Positions 36,521 to 44,900 of a stretch of DNA of 64,000 nt are shown here, piece after piece. Position numbers and translations under genes: made by a program. The DNA lies in assembly GCA_017538195.1 (NCBI GenBank), contig JAFYJH010000145.1, forward strand, positions 1 to 64,000. The letters are read 5' to 3'. The notes under the pieces were generated by a model, which was not told the origin of the DNA, made no database searches, and saw only the letters and a program-made list of their open reading frames with translations. Source of the stretch: Prevotella sp. (GTDB taxonomy: Bacteria; Bacteroidota; Bacteroidia; Bacteroidales; Bacteroidaceae). Positions within the stretch are counted from its first letter, which is position 1. The number at the start of each line of letters is the position of its first letter.

Positions 36521-37843
36521 TTAAAGCCGAGAAGGAGATACGCTGTTGATATAACCCGAAATACTATACAGAGGTATATTTTCCATCCATCCTTGATCGA
36601 TATAGGGTTTCATGGAAAGGCGTAGTCCTTTCAAATGTTTTTCTGCATAGTCAATGTTGATGAATTGTGAAAAAGACTTGCTTTTTACGTTTTCTTCGGC
36701 CTTCACCTCAATGGGAAGCAGACGATTGTCTGTTTGCACAAGAAAGTCGATTTCCACTTTGGAATTTTCCTTGCTATAATAATAAATATCCAGATTTTCA
36801 TGGGGAACGAGTTGCTGAAGGACGTAATTTTCTGTGAATGCTCCTTTAAACTCTTTGAAAACGTCGTTATTGACGAGCATCAGTTTGGGTTTGGCATTGG
36901 CAAGTGCCCCGAGCAGTCCCACGTCAAGCAGATAGAGTTTGAATGCATCGAAATCTTCGTAGAAATTCAAAGGTTCCTGTGGTGTGCGACAACGATGAAT
37001 TTTATAGACCAGACCTGCATCCACGAGCCACTGTATGGCTGTTTCCAAATCGCGAGCACGACCGCCGCTTTTGACGGCACCGTAAATAAACTTTTTGTTC
37101 TCCCTTGAAAGTTGGGCGGCGATGCTTTTCCATACCAAACGAATGTGTTCAATTTCCTTTACGGCATGTTTAGCCATATCGTTGGCATAGGCAGAGATGA
37201 TTTTTTTCTGAATTTTCCGGACTTTGAAGATGTCGTTGTTGGTCACATAGTTGAGTACGACCTCGGGCATACCGCCGACATAATAATATTGTCTGAGTAA
37301 GCCTTCCAATGTGTGGCTCAGCACTTCGACAGATGCCCACTCACAGTTCATCAGTATTTCCACCAACTTTTCATTTCCAACTGCCAATACAAATTCGTCG
37401 AAAGTCATGGGGAAAAGTTTCAACACATCGACTTTGCCGACGGGATAAGATTCTTCAGGACGATGTGTCACGCCTAAGAGAGAGCCTGCTACCGCAACGT
37501 GCAAATCTCTGGCGTTTTCGCAAAAATACTTCAGCGACGCTATGCCTTGCGGCGATTCTTGTATCTCGTCAAAGACAATCAGTGTTTTTCCTGCGACGAT
37601 TCGCTGTCCGGTTTTGGCCTCCACATCGCGCACAATGCGTTCTATGTCAAAATCTGTTTGAAACAGCATGTGTGCGAAAGGATTGTTATGGCAGTTGATA
37701 TAGACCATGTTGTCATACTCGTTGCGGCCAAATTCCTGCAACAGCCACGTTTTCCCTACCTGACGGGCTCCTTCTAAAATTAGCGGTTTCCTGTCTGGGG
37801 ATTTTTTCCATTCCAATAACGAATGATAAAGTTTCCTTTTCAT
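36521..37843 (-). CDS. AAA ATPase with DUF4143 domain (copy 3)
   Basis: 440 residues from MKRKLYHSLLEW. Walker A EGARQVGKTWL (~24-34), Walker B LIVFDEIQESP (~89), AGSLLG sensor (~114). DUF4143 follows, with nuclease-like end motif SKVEIDFLVQ, then LPIEVKAEEN. All canonical residues are kept. The chosen start is eight codons inside the open frame and lies 21 bp past the -7 box. The upstream region has four 33-bp tandem repeats. It is convergent with the SusD remnant region. Function unknown. Confidence 0.9.
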   Translation of the reverse strand: MKRKLYHSLLEWKKSPDRKPLILEGARQVGKTWLLQEFGRNEYDNMVYINCHNNPFAHMLFQTDFDIERIVRDVEAKTGQRIVAGKTLIVFDEIQESPQGIASLKYFCENARDLHVAVAGSLLGVTHRPEESYPVGKVDVLKLFPMTFDEFVLAVGNEKLVEILMNCEWASVEVLSHTLEGLLRQYYYVGGMPEVVLNYVTNNDIFKVRKIQKKIISAYANDMAKHAVKEIEHIRLVWKSIAAQLSRENKKFIYGAVKSGGRARDLETAIQWLVDAGLVYKIHRCRTPQEPLNFYEDFDAFKLYLLDVGLLGALANAKPKLMLVNNDVFKEFKGAFTENYVLQQLVPHENLDIYYYSKENSKVEIDFLVQTDNRLLPIEVKAEENVKSKSFSQFINIDYAEKHLKGLRLSMKPYIDQGWMENIPLYSISGYINSVSPSRL

Positions 37844-37864
37844 GCTTTTTATAAATTGATGGTG

Positions 37865-37896
37865 CAAAGGTACTGATTTTTAATGATATAAGCAAA
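37865..37896 (-). promoter_or_regulatory. Promoter of ATPase copy 3
   Basis: TTTG (37896-37893), exactly 20 nt, TACCTTTG (37872-37865). Confidence 0.8.
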
Positions 37897-37903
37897 TGTT
37901 TTT

Positions 37904-38022
37904 CCAAATTTCTTGACGAATATGGATAGATTCTTGCCAAATTTCTTGACGAATATGGATAGATTTTTGCCAATTTTCTTGACGAATATGGATAGATTTT
38001 TGCCAATTTTCTTGACGAATGG
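37904..38022. repeat. 33-bp tandem direct repeats upstream of ATPase copy 3
   Basis: Units begin at 37904, 37937, 37970 and 38003 (3.6 copies), each starting CCAAATTTCTTGACGAATA or nearly so. They are contiguous, with no spacers, and start 7 bp upstream of the -33 box. 33 bp is close to three helical turns. Confidence 0.93.
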
Positions 38023-38082
38023 TTAGTAGTTTTTTTTGTTAAAAACTTCACTAAATTTGTGAAAAAATCTTTTTAAAAATCT

Positions 38083-38111
38083 ATCGGAAACATCCTTACG
38101 GTGTTTCCGAT
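38083..38111 (-). terminator. Terminator of the TonB-dependent receptor gene
   Basis: Stem ATCGGAAACA (38083-38092) with TGTTTCCGAT (38102-38111); on the minus strand it is followed by AGATTTTTAAAAAG. Confidence 0.85.
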
Positions 38112-38123
38112 GGATTTTCTTTC

Positions 38124-40682
38124 TTAATCTTCGATACTCGCTCCGCTGTAGTTGCTCGACGGGTCGTCCATTTCCTCGCCTTGCATTCTCTGTCCGGGAC
38201 GGCGCTTGGGCTTCATATTACCGAAGTTGTAGGTCAGCGTGAAGTTCACGGTGCGCGAGCGACGGCGGTTCAACTGGTGGCGCAGGAAGGTTTCGCTCTC
38301 GGTGATGTTCTCCCAACGGCGCGAGTCGAGCACGTCGCGGCACGAGATGGCGAGCATCAACTTCTTGTCGAGGAAATGCTTGCGCAGGCCGAAGTCGAGG
38401 CCGTAGCCGGGCTTGCGATAACCCTGCGTGACGACCTGACGCGAGCGGTAGTTGCCCGTGAGTTGGATGGAGAGGTCGTAGGGCAGCATCAGCGAGGCAA
38501 TCATTCGGGCATTCCACGTGAAGCGCGACTGCTCCTCGCCGGTGACGGTCTGGCCGTCGATTTCGTATTGGAAACCGTTGAGTTTGTAATAATAGGCGTT
38601 GGCCGAGGTCGTGAGGTCGAGGATGCGGAAAAACTTGTTTTTTACGGTCACTTCGACACCCGATGAAGTGCTCTTCGCCACGTTTTTACTGGTCGAGTAG
38701 AAGAGTCCGTCGGCGGGATTCTGCCAGTTGATGCGCTGCATCACGTCGGTGGTCGGACGATAGTAGGCGGAAATCATCATCGAGTGCTCGGTCCACGTTT
38801 TCAGGTAGTTCAGCGAGAACGAATTGCTGTATTCGGGTGTGAGTTCGGGGTTTCCGAACGACACGGTGGTAGCATCGCGCGTATCGCGGAACGAATTGAG
38901 TTGTCCACCCCACGGACGACGCAGACGGCGCGTGTAGTTCAACTGAAGTTGGTCGTTGTCGGTGAGTTGATACGACAGGAACAGCGACGGGAACAGTTGG
39001 AAATAGTCTTTTTTGAAGGGTGTTGGGCGATTGTCTGCCGTCGGCTCGAATTCCTGTTCCCACGTGTAACTCTCGGTGTTCACGCGCCAATATTCACCGC
39101 GCAGTCCGCCCATCACGCCGAACTTTCCTAACTTCCAAGTCAGCGTCGTGTAGAGGGCGTGAACATCCATGTCGTAGATGAAGCGGTTGTAGTATTTTTT
39201 GTCCAGCACGGCAGCGTGTCCGTCCCAATTTTCGTTATCGATAAACGACTCCTGCGGCGTGTTTTCGTGCGAAAAACGCGCCTGATAGCCTGCCTGAAGT
39301 TGGAATCGCTCGGAAATCGGGTTCTCGTAGTCGAGTTTCACCTCCCACGTGCGGTTGTTCATGTGCATCGGGCGGTTTTGGTAACTGTAGGTGTTGGGTG
39401 TTGGATGTTGAGTGTTGAAAAATTGCGTCGAATCCTGATAGAAATTGTCGTTGTCGGCCTTCCATTTGTGATAGCCCACGACGAAGTCGAGATAGTGGCG
39501 GTCGGTGAACGAATGGCGGTAGTTGAACTCGCCGTAGTACATATTCATATTGCCACGCGAACTGGTCTGGCGCGACATAATTTGCGTCGGAGTCAGCGTA
39601 GCGAAGTCGAAATCGTCGAAAGTCGAGGCGTTCAGCCCTTCCGAGCCATCAATCGAGCCGTAGTGATAGGGCGTGAAGCCGGAATCGCGGTTTTTGCCGA
39701 GCATCATCATCCCCGACAGCGAAAAATCGTCTTTTTTCGTGGCGTGAAGCGTCACTCCGGCACGACTGAACAAGCCGTTTCCTCGGTTGGAATTTTCGCC
39801 CTCGTACCACTGATACTGATTGGTTTTCAGGAAAAGTTGCTCGCTCTGGCTGCGCCCCTTGCCCTCGCGATGGCGGTAGCCGATGTTGGCGTAGCCGTCC
39901 CAACGCGGCGAGTTGTAATTGATGTTGAAACTCGTGTTCGCACCGCCTCGCGTATCGACGCCGGCCTGCACACTGCCGTAGTAGCCCGGTTTCAGGTCTT
40001 TTTTCATCACGATGTTGATGATGCCGGCAGAGCCTTCCGCCGAGAATTTCGCCGACGGATTGTCGATGACTTCGATGCGCTCGATGCTCTCGGCAGGCAG
40101 TTGTTGCAGAATCTGGGCGCGGTTGTCGGCGGTCAGACCGCTCGCCTTGCCGTTGATCCAAACCTCGACGCTCGAATTGCCGCGCAGCGAGATGTTTCCG
40201 TCGTTATCGACCTCGACCGACGGGATGTTTTCCAACGCCTCCGAAGCCGACTGGCCCGCATTCGTGACGAGTTGCGACACGTCGAACGACTTGCGATCGA
40301 CCTCCAACTTCATCGACGACCGCTGTCCCGTCACCGTCACTTCCTTCAACTGCTGCGAGTCGTCGGTCATGTGCAGCGTCGCGAAATTCTGGGTGCGATT
40401 GCCCTCGCTGAGCGTGAACTGGCGCGTGAGCGGCTTGTAGCCCACATACGAAAGTTCCAGCGAATAACTACCCGTCGCCAAACCCTCGACCAAGAAGCGG
40501 CCATCCGTGTCGGAAACGGCTCCCTTCACCAATTCCGCACTGCCTGCCCGCATCACTTTCACCGCCACAAATCCCAACGGCTCAAGCGTCTTTTTGTCCA
40601 AAACTCTGCCTTTTACAACACACTGTGCCGATGCCACCATTGTCCACAACAGCAGCATCGAAGAAAATATAAATCGATTCAT
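38124..40682 (-). CDS. TonB-dependent receptor with carboxypeptidase-like regulatory domain
   Basis: 852 residues from MNRFIFSSMLLLW. Signal peptide, regulatory beta domain (~20-105: VVKGRVLDKKTLEPLGFVAV, YSLELSYVGYKPLTR), plug (~120-215: LENIPSVEVDNDGNISLRGN, IDNPSAKFSAEGSAGIINIV) and an outer-membrane barrel of the 'OMP_b-brl_3' type. The end after the last strand (VNFTLTYNFGN) is a charged 30-residue tail seen in this family. No SusD partner is nearby, so the ligand is open (metal chelate, peptide or vitamin). A heptamer array adds FNTQHPTPNT near residue 428. Confidence 0.9.
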   Translation of the reverse strand: MNRFIFSSMLLLWTMVASAQCVVKGRVLDKKTLEPLGFVAVKVMRAGSAELVKGAVSDTDGRFLVEGLATGSYSLELSYVGYKPLTRQFTLSEGNRTQNFATLHMTDDSQQLKEVTVTGQRSSMKLEVDRKSFDVSQLVTNAGQSASEALENIPSVEVDNDGNISLRGNSSVEVWINGKASGLTADNRAQILQQLPAESIERIEVIDNPSAKFSAEGSAGIINIVMKKDLKPGYYGSVQAGVDTRGGANTSFNINYNSPRWDGYANIGYRHREGKGRSQSEQLFLKTNQYQWYEGENSNRGNGLFSRAGVTLHATKKDDFSLSGMMMLGKNRDSGFTPYHYGSIDGSEGLNASTFDDFDFATLTPTQIMSRQTSSRGNMNMYYGEFNYRHSFTDRHYLDFVVGYHKWKADNDNFYQDSTQFFNTQHPTPNTYSYQNRPMHMNNRTWEVKLDYENPISERFQLQAGYQARFSHENTPQESFIDNENWDGHAAVLDKKYYNRFIYDMDVHALYTTLTWKLGKFGVMGGLRGEYWRVNTESYTWEQEFEPTADNRPTPFKKDYFQLFPSLFLSYQLTDNDQLQLNYTRRLRRPWGGQLNSFRDTRDATTVSFGNPELTPEYSNSFSLNYLKTWTEHSMMISAYYRPTTDVMQRINWQNPADGLFYSTSKNVAKSTSSGVEVTVKNKFFRILDLTTSANAYYYKLNGFQYEIDGQTVTGEEQSRFTWNARMIASLMLPYDLSIQLTGNYRSRQVVTQGYRKPGYGLDFGLRKHFLDKKLMLAISCRDVLDSRRWENITESETFLRHQLNRRRSRTVNFTLTYNFGNMKPKRRPGQRMQGEEMDDPSSNYSGASIED
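39391..39418. repeat. Tandem heptamer GTGTTGG inside the TonB receptor gene
   Basis: GTGTTGG twice, ATGTTGA, GTGTTGA; coding in frame for a Thr/Asn/Pro-rich loop. The same word occurs in purL (43026) and reversed in the GH20 gene (53104). Confidence 0.85.
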
Positions 40683-40742
40683 ACGATAATTATGACGCGA
40701 GAACACGGGAAAAGTTTAACAAAATGGCAAAAAACATTTCTT

Positions 40743-41315
40743 TTATAAAAGTATCAATCCTGCGAAAGCGGCGAAGCCAATCATCTGAATCGGGTTGATT
40801 TTCACGTACTTCGTGCCGACGAATGTGGCAACGAAAAGGGCGACGCTAACCCAGAATCGCCAAGGGTCGCCTGTCATCGTCTTGAAATTGTCGGCATTCA
40901 TCAGCAGCAGGGTGGCGGCGGCCAACAAACCGACGACGACGGGGCGCAAGGCAGTGAAAATGCTTTGCATCACGGGCGTGTCCATATAGCGCATGAACAT
41001 TTTGCTGATGAGAATCATCAGAATCAGCGAGGGCAGAACGAGGGCGAAGGTGGCTACGGCAGAGCCGAGAACGGCCATAAATCCGTGATACTCAGCCTGT
41101 TGCGCAGCAGCATAGCCGCAGTAGGTCGCCGCATTGATGCCGACGGGGCCGGGCGTCATCTGCGAAATGGCCACGATGTTCGTAAACTCCGCCGTCGAGA
41201 GCCACTGGTGGTGTACGACGGTCTCGGTCTGGATGAGCGAGAGCATTCCGTAGCCGCCGCCGAAACCGAAGAGGCCGATTTGGAAAAAGGTTATAAATAA
41301 ATAGAGATAAATCAT
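40743..41315 (-). CDS. Chromate transporter, short-chain CHR subunit 2
   Basis: 190 residues, about six membrane segments. Starts with FFQIGLFGFGGGYGMLSLIQ and has the CHR signature QMTPGPVGINAATYCGY (~51-67). Short-chain CHR proteins work as pairs of homologous subunits in opposite orientation; the partner is the next gene upstream. Chromate export is the known role for some members; the physiological substrate here is not proven. Confidence 0.88.
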   Translation of the reverse strand: MIYLYLFITFFQIGLFGFGGGYGMLSLIQTETVVHHQWLSTAEFTNIVAISQMTPGPVGINAATYCGYAAAQQAEYHGFMAVLGSAVATFALVLPSLILMILISKMFMRYMDTPVMQSIFTALRPVVVGLLAAATLLLMNADNFKTMTGDPWRFWVSVALFVATFVGTKYVKINPIQMIGFAAFAGLILL

Positions 41316-41320
41316 TTTAA

Positions 41321-41361
41321 TTTACTATTTACAATTTACAATGTACAATTTAATGTACAAT
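41321..41361. repeat. Tandem heptamer TTTACAA between the two CHR genes
   Basis: TTTACTA, TTTACAA twice, TGTACAA, then TTTAA and TGTACAA. It fills half of the 80-bp gap between the two transporter subunits, with no other feature seen. Confidence 0.75.
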
Positions 41362-41395
41362 TGATTTTTCAATTTCATCCTTATTCTTTCATCCT

Positions 41396-41944
41396 TCATC
41401 CATTTTCGTTTTCCGTTGGACTGATGAATTTTCCGTAGAGATAGCCGCCGAGAGCCGCCACGATGATGATGAGGATGGGATTGACGCCGAGCAGCCAGAT
41501 GAGCAGTGCCGTGACGATGGGAATCCAGCAGTTGGCGAGCGTGATGTTCGCCGTTTTCGCCAGATTGAAGGTCGGCACGGCAATCAGCGCGACGACCGCC
41601 GGACGAATGCCGTTGAACGCGGCCTCGACCCAGGGAACATCCTTGAAACGGTGGAAAAACAGGGCGATGAGCAGGATGATGAGGAACGAGGGTAGTGCCG
41701 CACCTGTCGCAGCGACGACGGCACCGGTATAGCGACGCAGTTTGAAGCCGATGAAGGTTGAGATGTTGATGGCGAAAACGCCCGGACAACTCTGCGCCAC
41801 GGCAATCAGGTCGAGAAATTCCTCTTTTGAAATCCAGTGGTGCTTATCGACCACCTCGGCCTCAATCATCGGAATCATCGCGTAGCCACCGCCGAAGGTG
41901 AACGCGCCTATCTTGCTGAATGTTTTAAACAGTTCATAATTCAT
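41396..41944 (-). CDS. Chromate transporter, short-chain CHR subunit 1
   Basis: 182 residues. FSKIGAFTFGGGYAMIPMIE and AVAQSCPGVFAINISTFIG are the CHR signatures. The start ATG and the first codons (MNYEL) lie inside a GTTCATA tandem heptamer array, so the repeat supplies the initiation codon. The next in-frame Met is inside the conserved core, so this start seems real. It begins 49 bp after the purL stop and may be cotranscribed with purL. Confidence 0.88.
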   Translation of the reverse strand: MNYELFKTFSKIGAFTFGGGYAMIPMIEAEVVDKHHWISKEEFLDLIAVAQSCPGVFAINISTFIGFKLRRYTGAVVAATGAALPSFLIILLIALFFHRFKDVPWVEAAFNGIRPAVVALIAVPTFNLAKTANITLANCWIPIVTALLIWLLGVNPILIIIVAALGGYLYGKFISPTENENG

Positions 41945-41959
41945 AGTTCATAGTTCATA
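41932..41959. repeat. Tandem heptamer GTTCATA at the CHR subunit 1 start codon
   Basis: GTTCATA, ATTCATA, GTTCATA, GTTCATA. On the minus strand each unit contains TATGAAC, offering repeated ATG codons. Same word as at 4738. Confidence 0.85.
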
Positions 41960-41960
41960 G

Positions 41961-41998
41961 ATTCTTCATTCTTCACTCTTCACTCTTCATTTTTCATT
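41961..41998. repeat. Tandem heptamer ATTCTTC/ACTCTTC over the purL stop codon
   Basis: Five heptamers (ATTCTTC twice, ACTCTTC twice, ATTTTTC) and a partial copy. It contains the TGA of purL (41996-41994). Reversed, the word is GAAGAGT, the one used inside purL at 42800. Confidence 0.85.
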
Positions 41999-44900
41999 TA
42001 AGTTTCTTTTCAACCCATTTTCTGGCATTGACGAAAGCCTCAATCCACGGCGTTACCTCGTCCATCCGCCGATTTTGCGGATACCAAGCGTTCTGCCACG
42101 GGAAAATCGCGCGTTCCAAGTGCGGCATCATCGCCAGATGGCGACCGTCAGCCGAGCAGATGCCCGCCACATCGTAGTCCGAGCCGTTGGGATTGGCCGG
42201 ATAGTCGTGGTGGTTGTATTTTGCGACGATGTTGTAGTGGCTTTCGCCTTCGGGCAACGAGAATCGACCCTCGCCGTGCGCCACCCAGATGCCGAGTTTC
42301 GACCCACTGAGCGAGCGAAGCATAACGCTCTCGTTTTCAGGGATTTGTAGCGTAAGGAAGGCACTCTCGAACTTTTGGGAAATGTTGTGCAACATCTTTG
42401 TATTTGACGATTTGACGATTTGACGATTTGACGATTTTTCATCGCTTTTGTCCAATTGTGAAATGGTCAAATTGTCCAATAACCCCAGTTCCACCATCAA
42501 CTGACAACCGTTGCAGATACCGAGCGACAGCGTGTCTTCGCGGGCATAGAAGCGGTCGAGCGCCTCTTTCGCCTTCGGATTGTAGAGGAACGCGCCAGCC
42601 CAGCCCTTCGCCGAACCCAACACGTCGCTGTTCGAGAAACCGCCGCAGAACACGATCATCTGCACCTCGTCGAGCGTCTCGCGACCCGAAATCAGGTCGG
42701 TCATCATCACGTCTTTCACCTCGAAACCTGCCAGATAGAGGCAGTAGGCCATTTCGCGCTCGCCATTCGTGCCTTTTTCGCGGATGATGGCGGCCTTAGG
42801 AAGTGAAGAGTGAAGAGTGAAGAGTGAAAAATTTTTCCGGCGGTCAGGATTCAGTCCGTATTGCCGCAAACTGCCCGTAAAACCGCGTGGGAAGCGCATT
42901 TCCACAGGTTGATGCTTGTAATTTTTGAAACGCTCGTCGGCCATACCGTTGAAACTCTGTTTCGTGTCGAGTTCGTGGCTTGTCTCGTACCAAATGTCGC
43001 GCAGATGGTCGATGTCGAGATGAAGGGTGTTGGGTGTTGATTGTTGGGTGTTGATTGTTGGGTGTTGGGTGTTGTCAGACGGCAAAACGACTTCGATTTC
43101 CCGACTGTTTTCGACGGGATAGCCGATTTTCGCAAAGCCCACGCCCACATCTTCGAGAAATTCGCGCAGGTCGTACTTATGCTCGTCGCTCACCTGAATC
43201 ACCACGCCCGGATTCTCGGCAAACAGCGTCTTGATGATGTCGCCGTCGGCGCAAATGTCGTGCAGATTCACGTGCAGGCCGCCTTTCGTGTTGGCAAAAG
43301 TCATTTCCAACAAGGTCGTGATGAGGCCGCCAGCCGAAATGTCGTGTCCGGCCATCACCCAACCGCGCCGAATCAACTCTTGAACGGCGTTGAAGCAATC
43401 GACGAAATAGTCGGGATTTTCGACTGTCGGAACGTCGCTGCCCACTTTTCCGAGGCTTTGCGCGAAGGCCGAACCGCCGAGTCGCTGCTCGCAGAACGAA
43501 AAATCGATGTGGTAGAGGCTCGACCGCTTGTCATTGACCACGACGGGGCTCACCACCTTGCGCACATCGCTCACTTCACCGCCACTGCTGACGATGACCG
43601 TGCCCGGCGCAATGATTTTCTCGCCGTTGGGATATTGCTGCGTCATTGAGAGCGAATCCTTGCCCGTCGGCACGTTCACGCCGATGGCACAACAGAAATC
43701 GCTCAGGGCTTCGACGGCTTTGTAGAGTCGCGCGTCCTCGCCCTCCTGCGACCGACACGGCCACATCCAGTTGGCCGACAGCGACACGCTTTGCAAGCCG
43801 TCGGCGAGCGGTGCCCAGACGAGGTTCGTGAGCGATTCGGCGACCGACAGCACGCTTCCTGCTTCGGGCGATGCCAAACCTGCCTGCGGTGCGTGACCGA
43901 TGGCGGTGGCGATGCCCTTTCGACCGCGATAGTCGAGTGCAACCACGCCGCAGTCGCTGAGCGGCAATTGCAGTTCGCCTTGACATTGTTGTCGGGCGAT
44001 TTTTCCCGTCACCGAGCGATCGACCTTGTTCGTCAGCCAGTCTTTGCAGGCGACGGCTTCGAGGCGCAAAACCTTCTCCAAAGCCCCCTCTACTGCCCCG
44101 ACTTTTGTGTCCCCCTCGGGGGACGACAGGGGGGCTTTGTATTCGACATTTTCGTATCGTCTTTCAACCGTTTTATCTTTCATAATGGTCTTCGGCGAAT
44201 GGCCGAACATTTGCGCCACATCGAGGTCGAAAGGTTTTGTGCCGTCGCCCTGTTTGAACGAGAAGTGCGCGTCGCCAGTCGTTTCGCCGACCACATAGAG
44301 CGGAGCCCGCTCGCGCTCGGCAATCTGACGCACGTGGTCGATGTGTTGCTCGTCGATGAGCAGCCCCATTCGCTCCTGACTTTCGTTGGCGATGATTTCC
44401 TTCGCCGAGAGCGTCTGGTCGCCGATGGGCAGTTTCGACATGTCGATTTCGCCGCCGCAATCCTCGACGAGTTCCGACAGGCAGTTTAGATGGCCTGCCG
44501 AACCGTGGTCGTGGATGGAAACGACGGGATTCTGCTCTTCCTCGACCAACGCACGCACGAGGTTGTAGGCGCGTTTCTGCATTTCGGGATTCGCACGCTG
44601 CACGGCGTTCAGTTCGATGCCGTTGGAATAGCGTCCCGTATCGACCGACGACACCGAGCCGCCGCCGAGTCCGATGCGATAGTTGTCACCACCGACAACG
44701 ACGATTTTATTGCCCTTCTGCGGCTCTTTTTTCAGGCAGTCGCGCTTCTTGCCGTAGCCTACGCCACCTGCGAGCATAATGACTTTGTCGTAGGAATAAA
44801 CAGCCCCCCCTACTGCCCCCGAGGGGGCTTCATTACCATTTTCTTGAACATTTGTGTCCCCCTCGGGGGACGACAGGGGGGCTTTATACTCAAACGTCAA

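Noticed and set aside
37904..38022. Possible CRISPR array (33-bp repeats upstream of ATPase copy 3)
   Set aside because: Units are directly adjacent with no spacers, and there are no cas genes.
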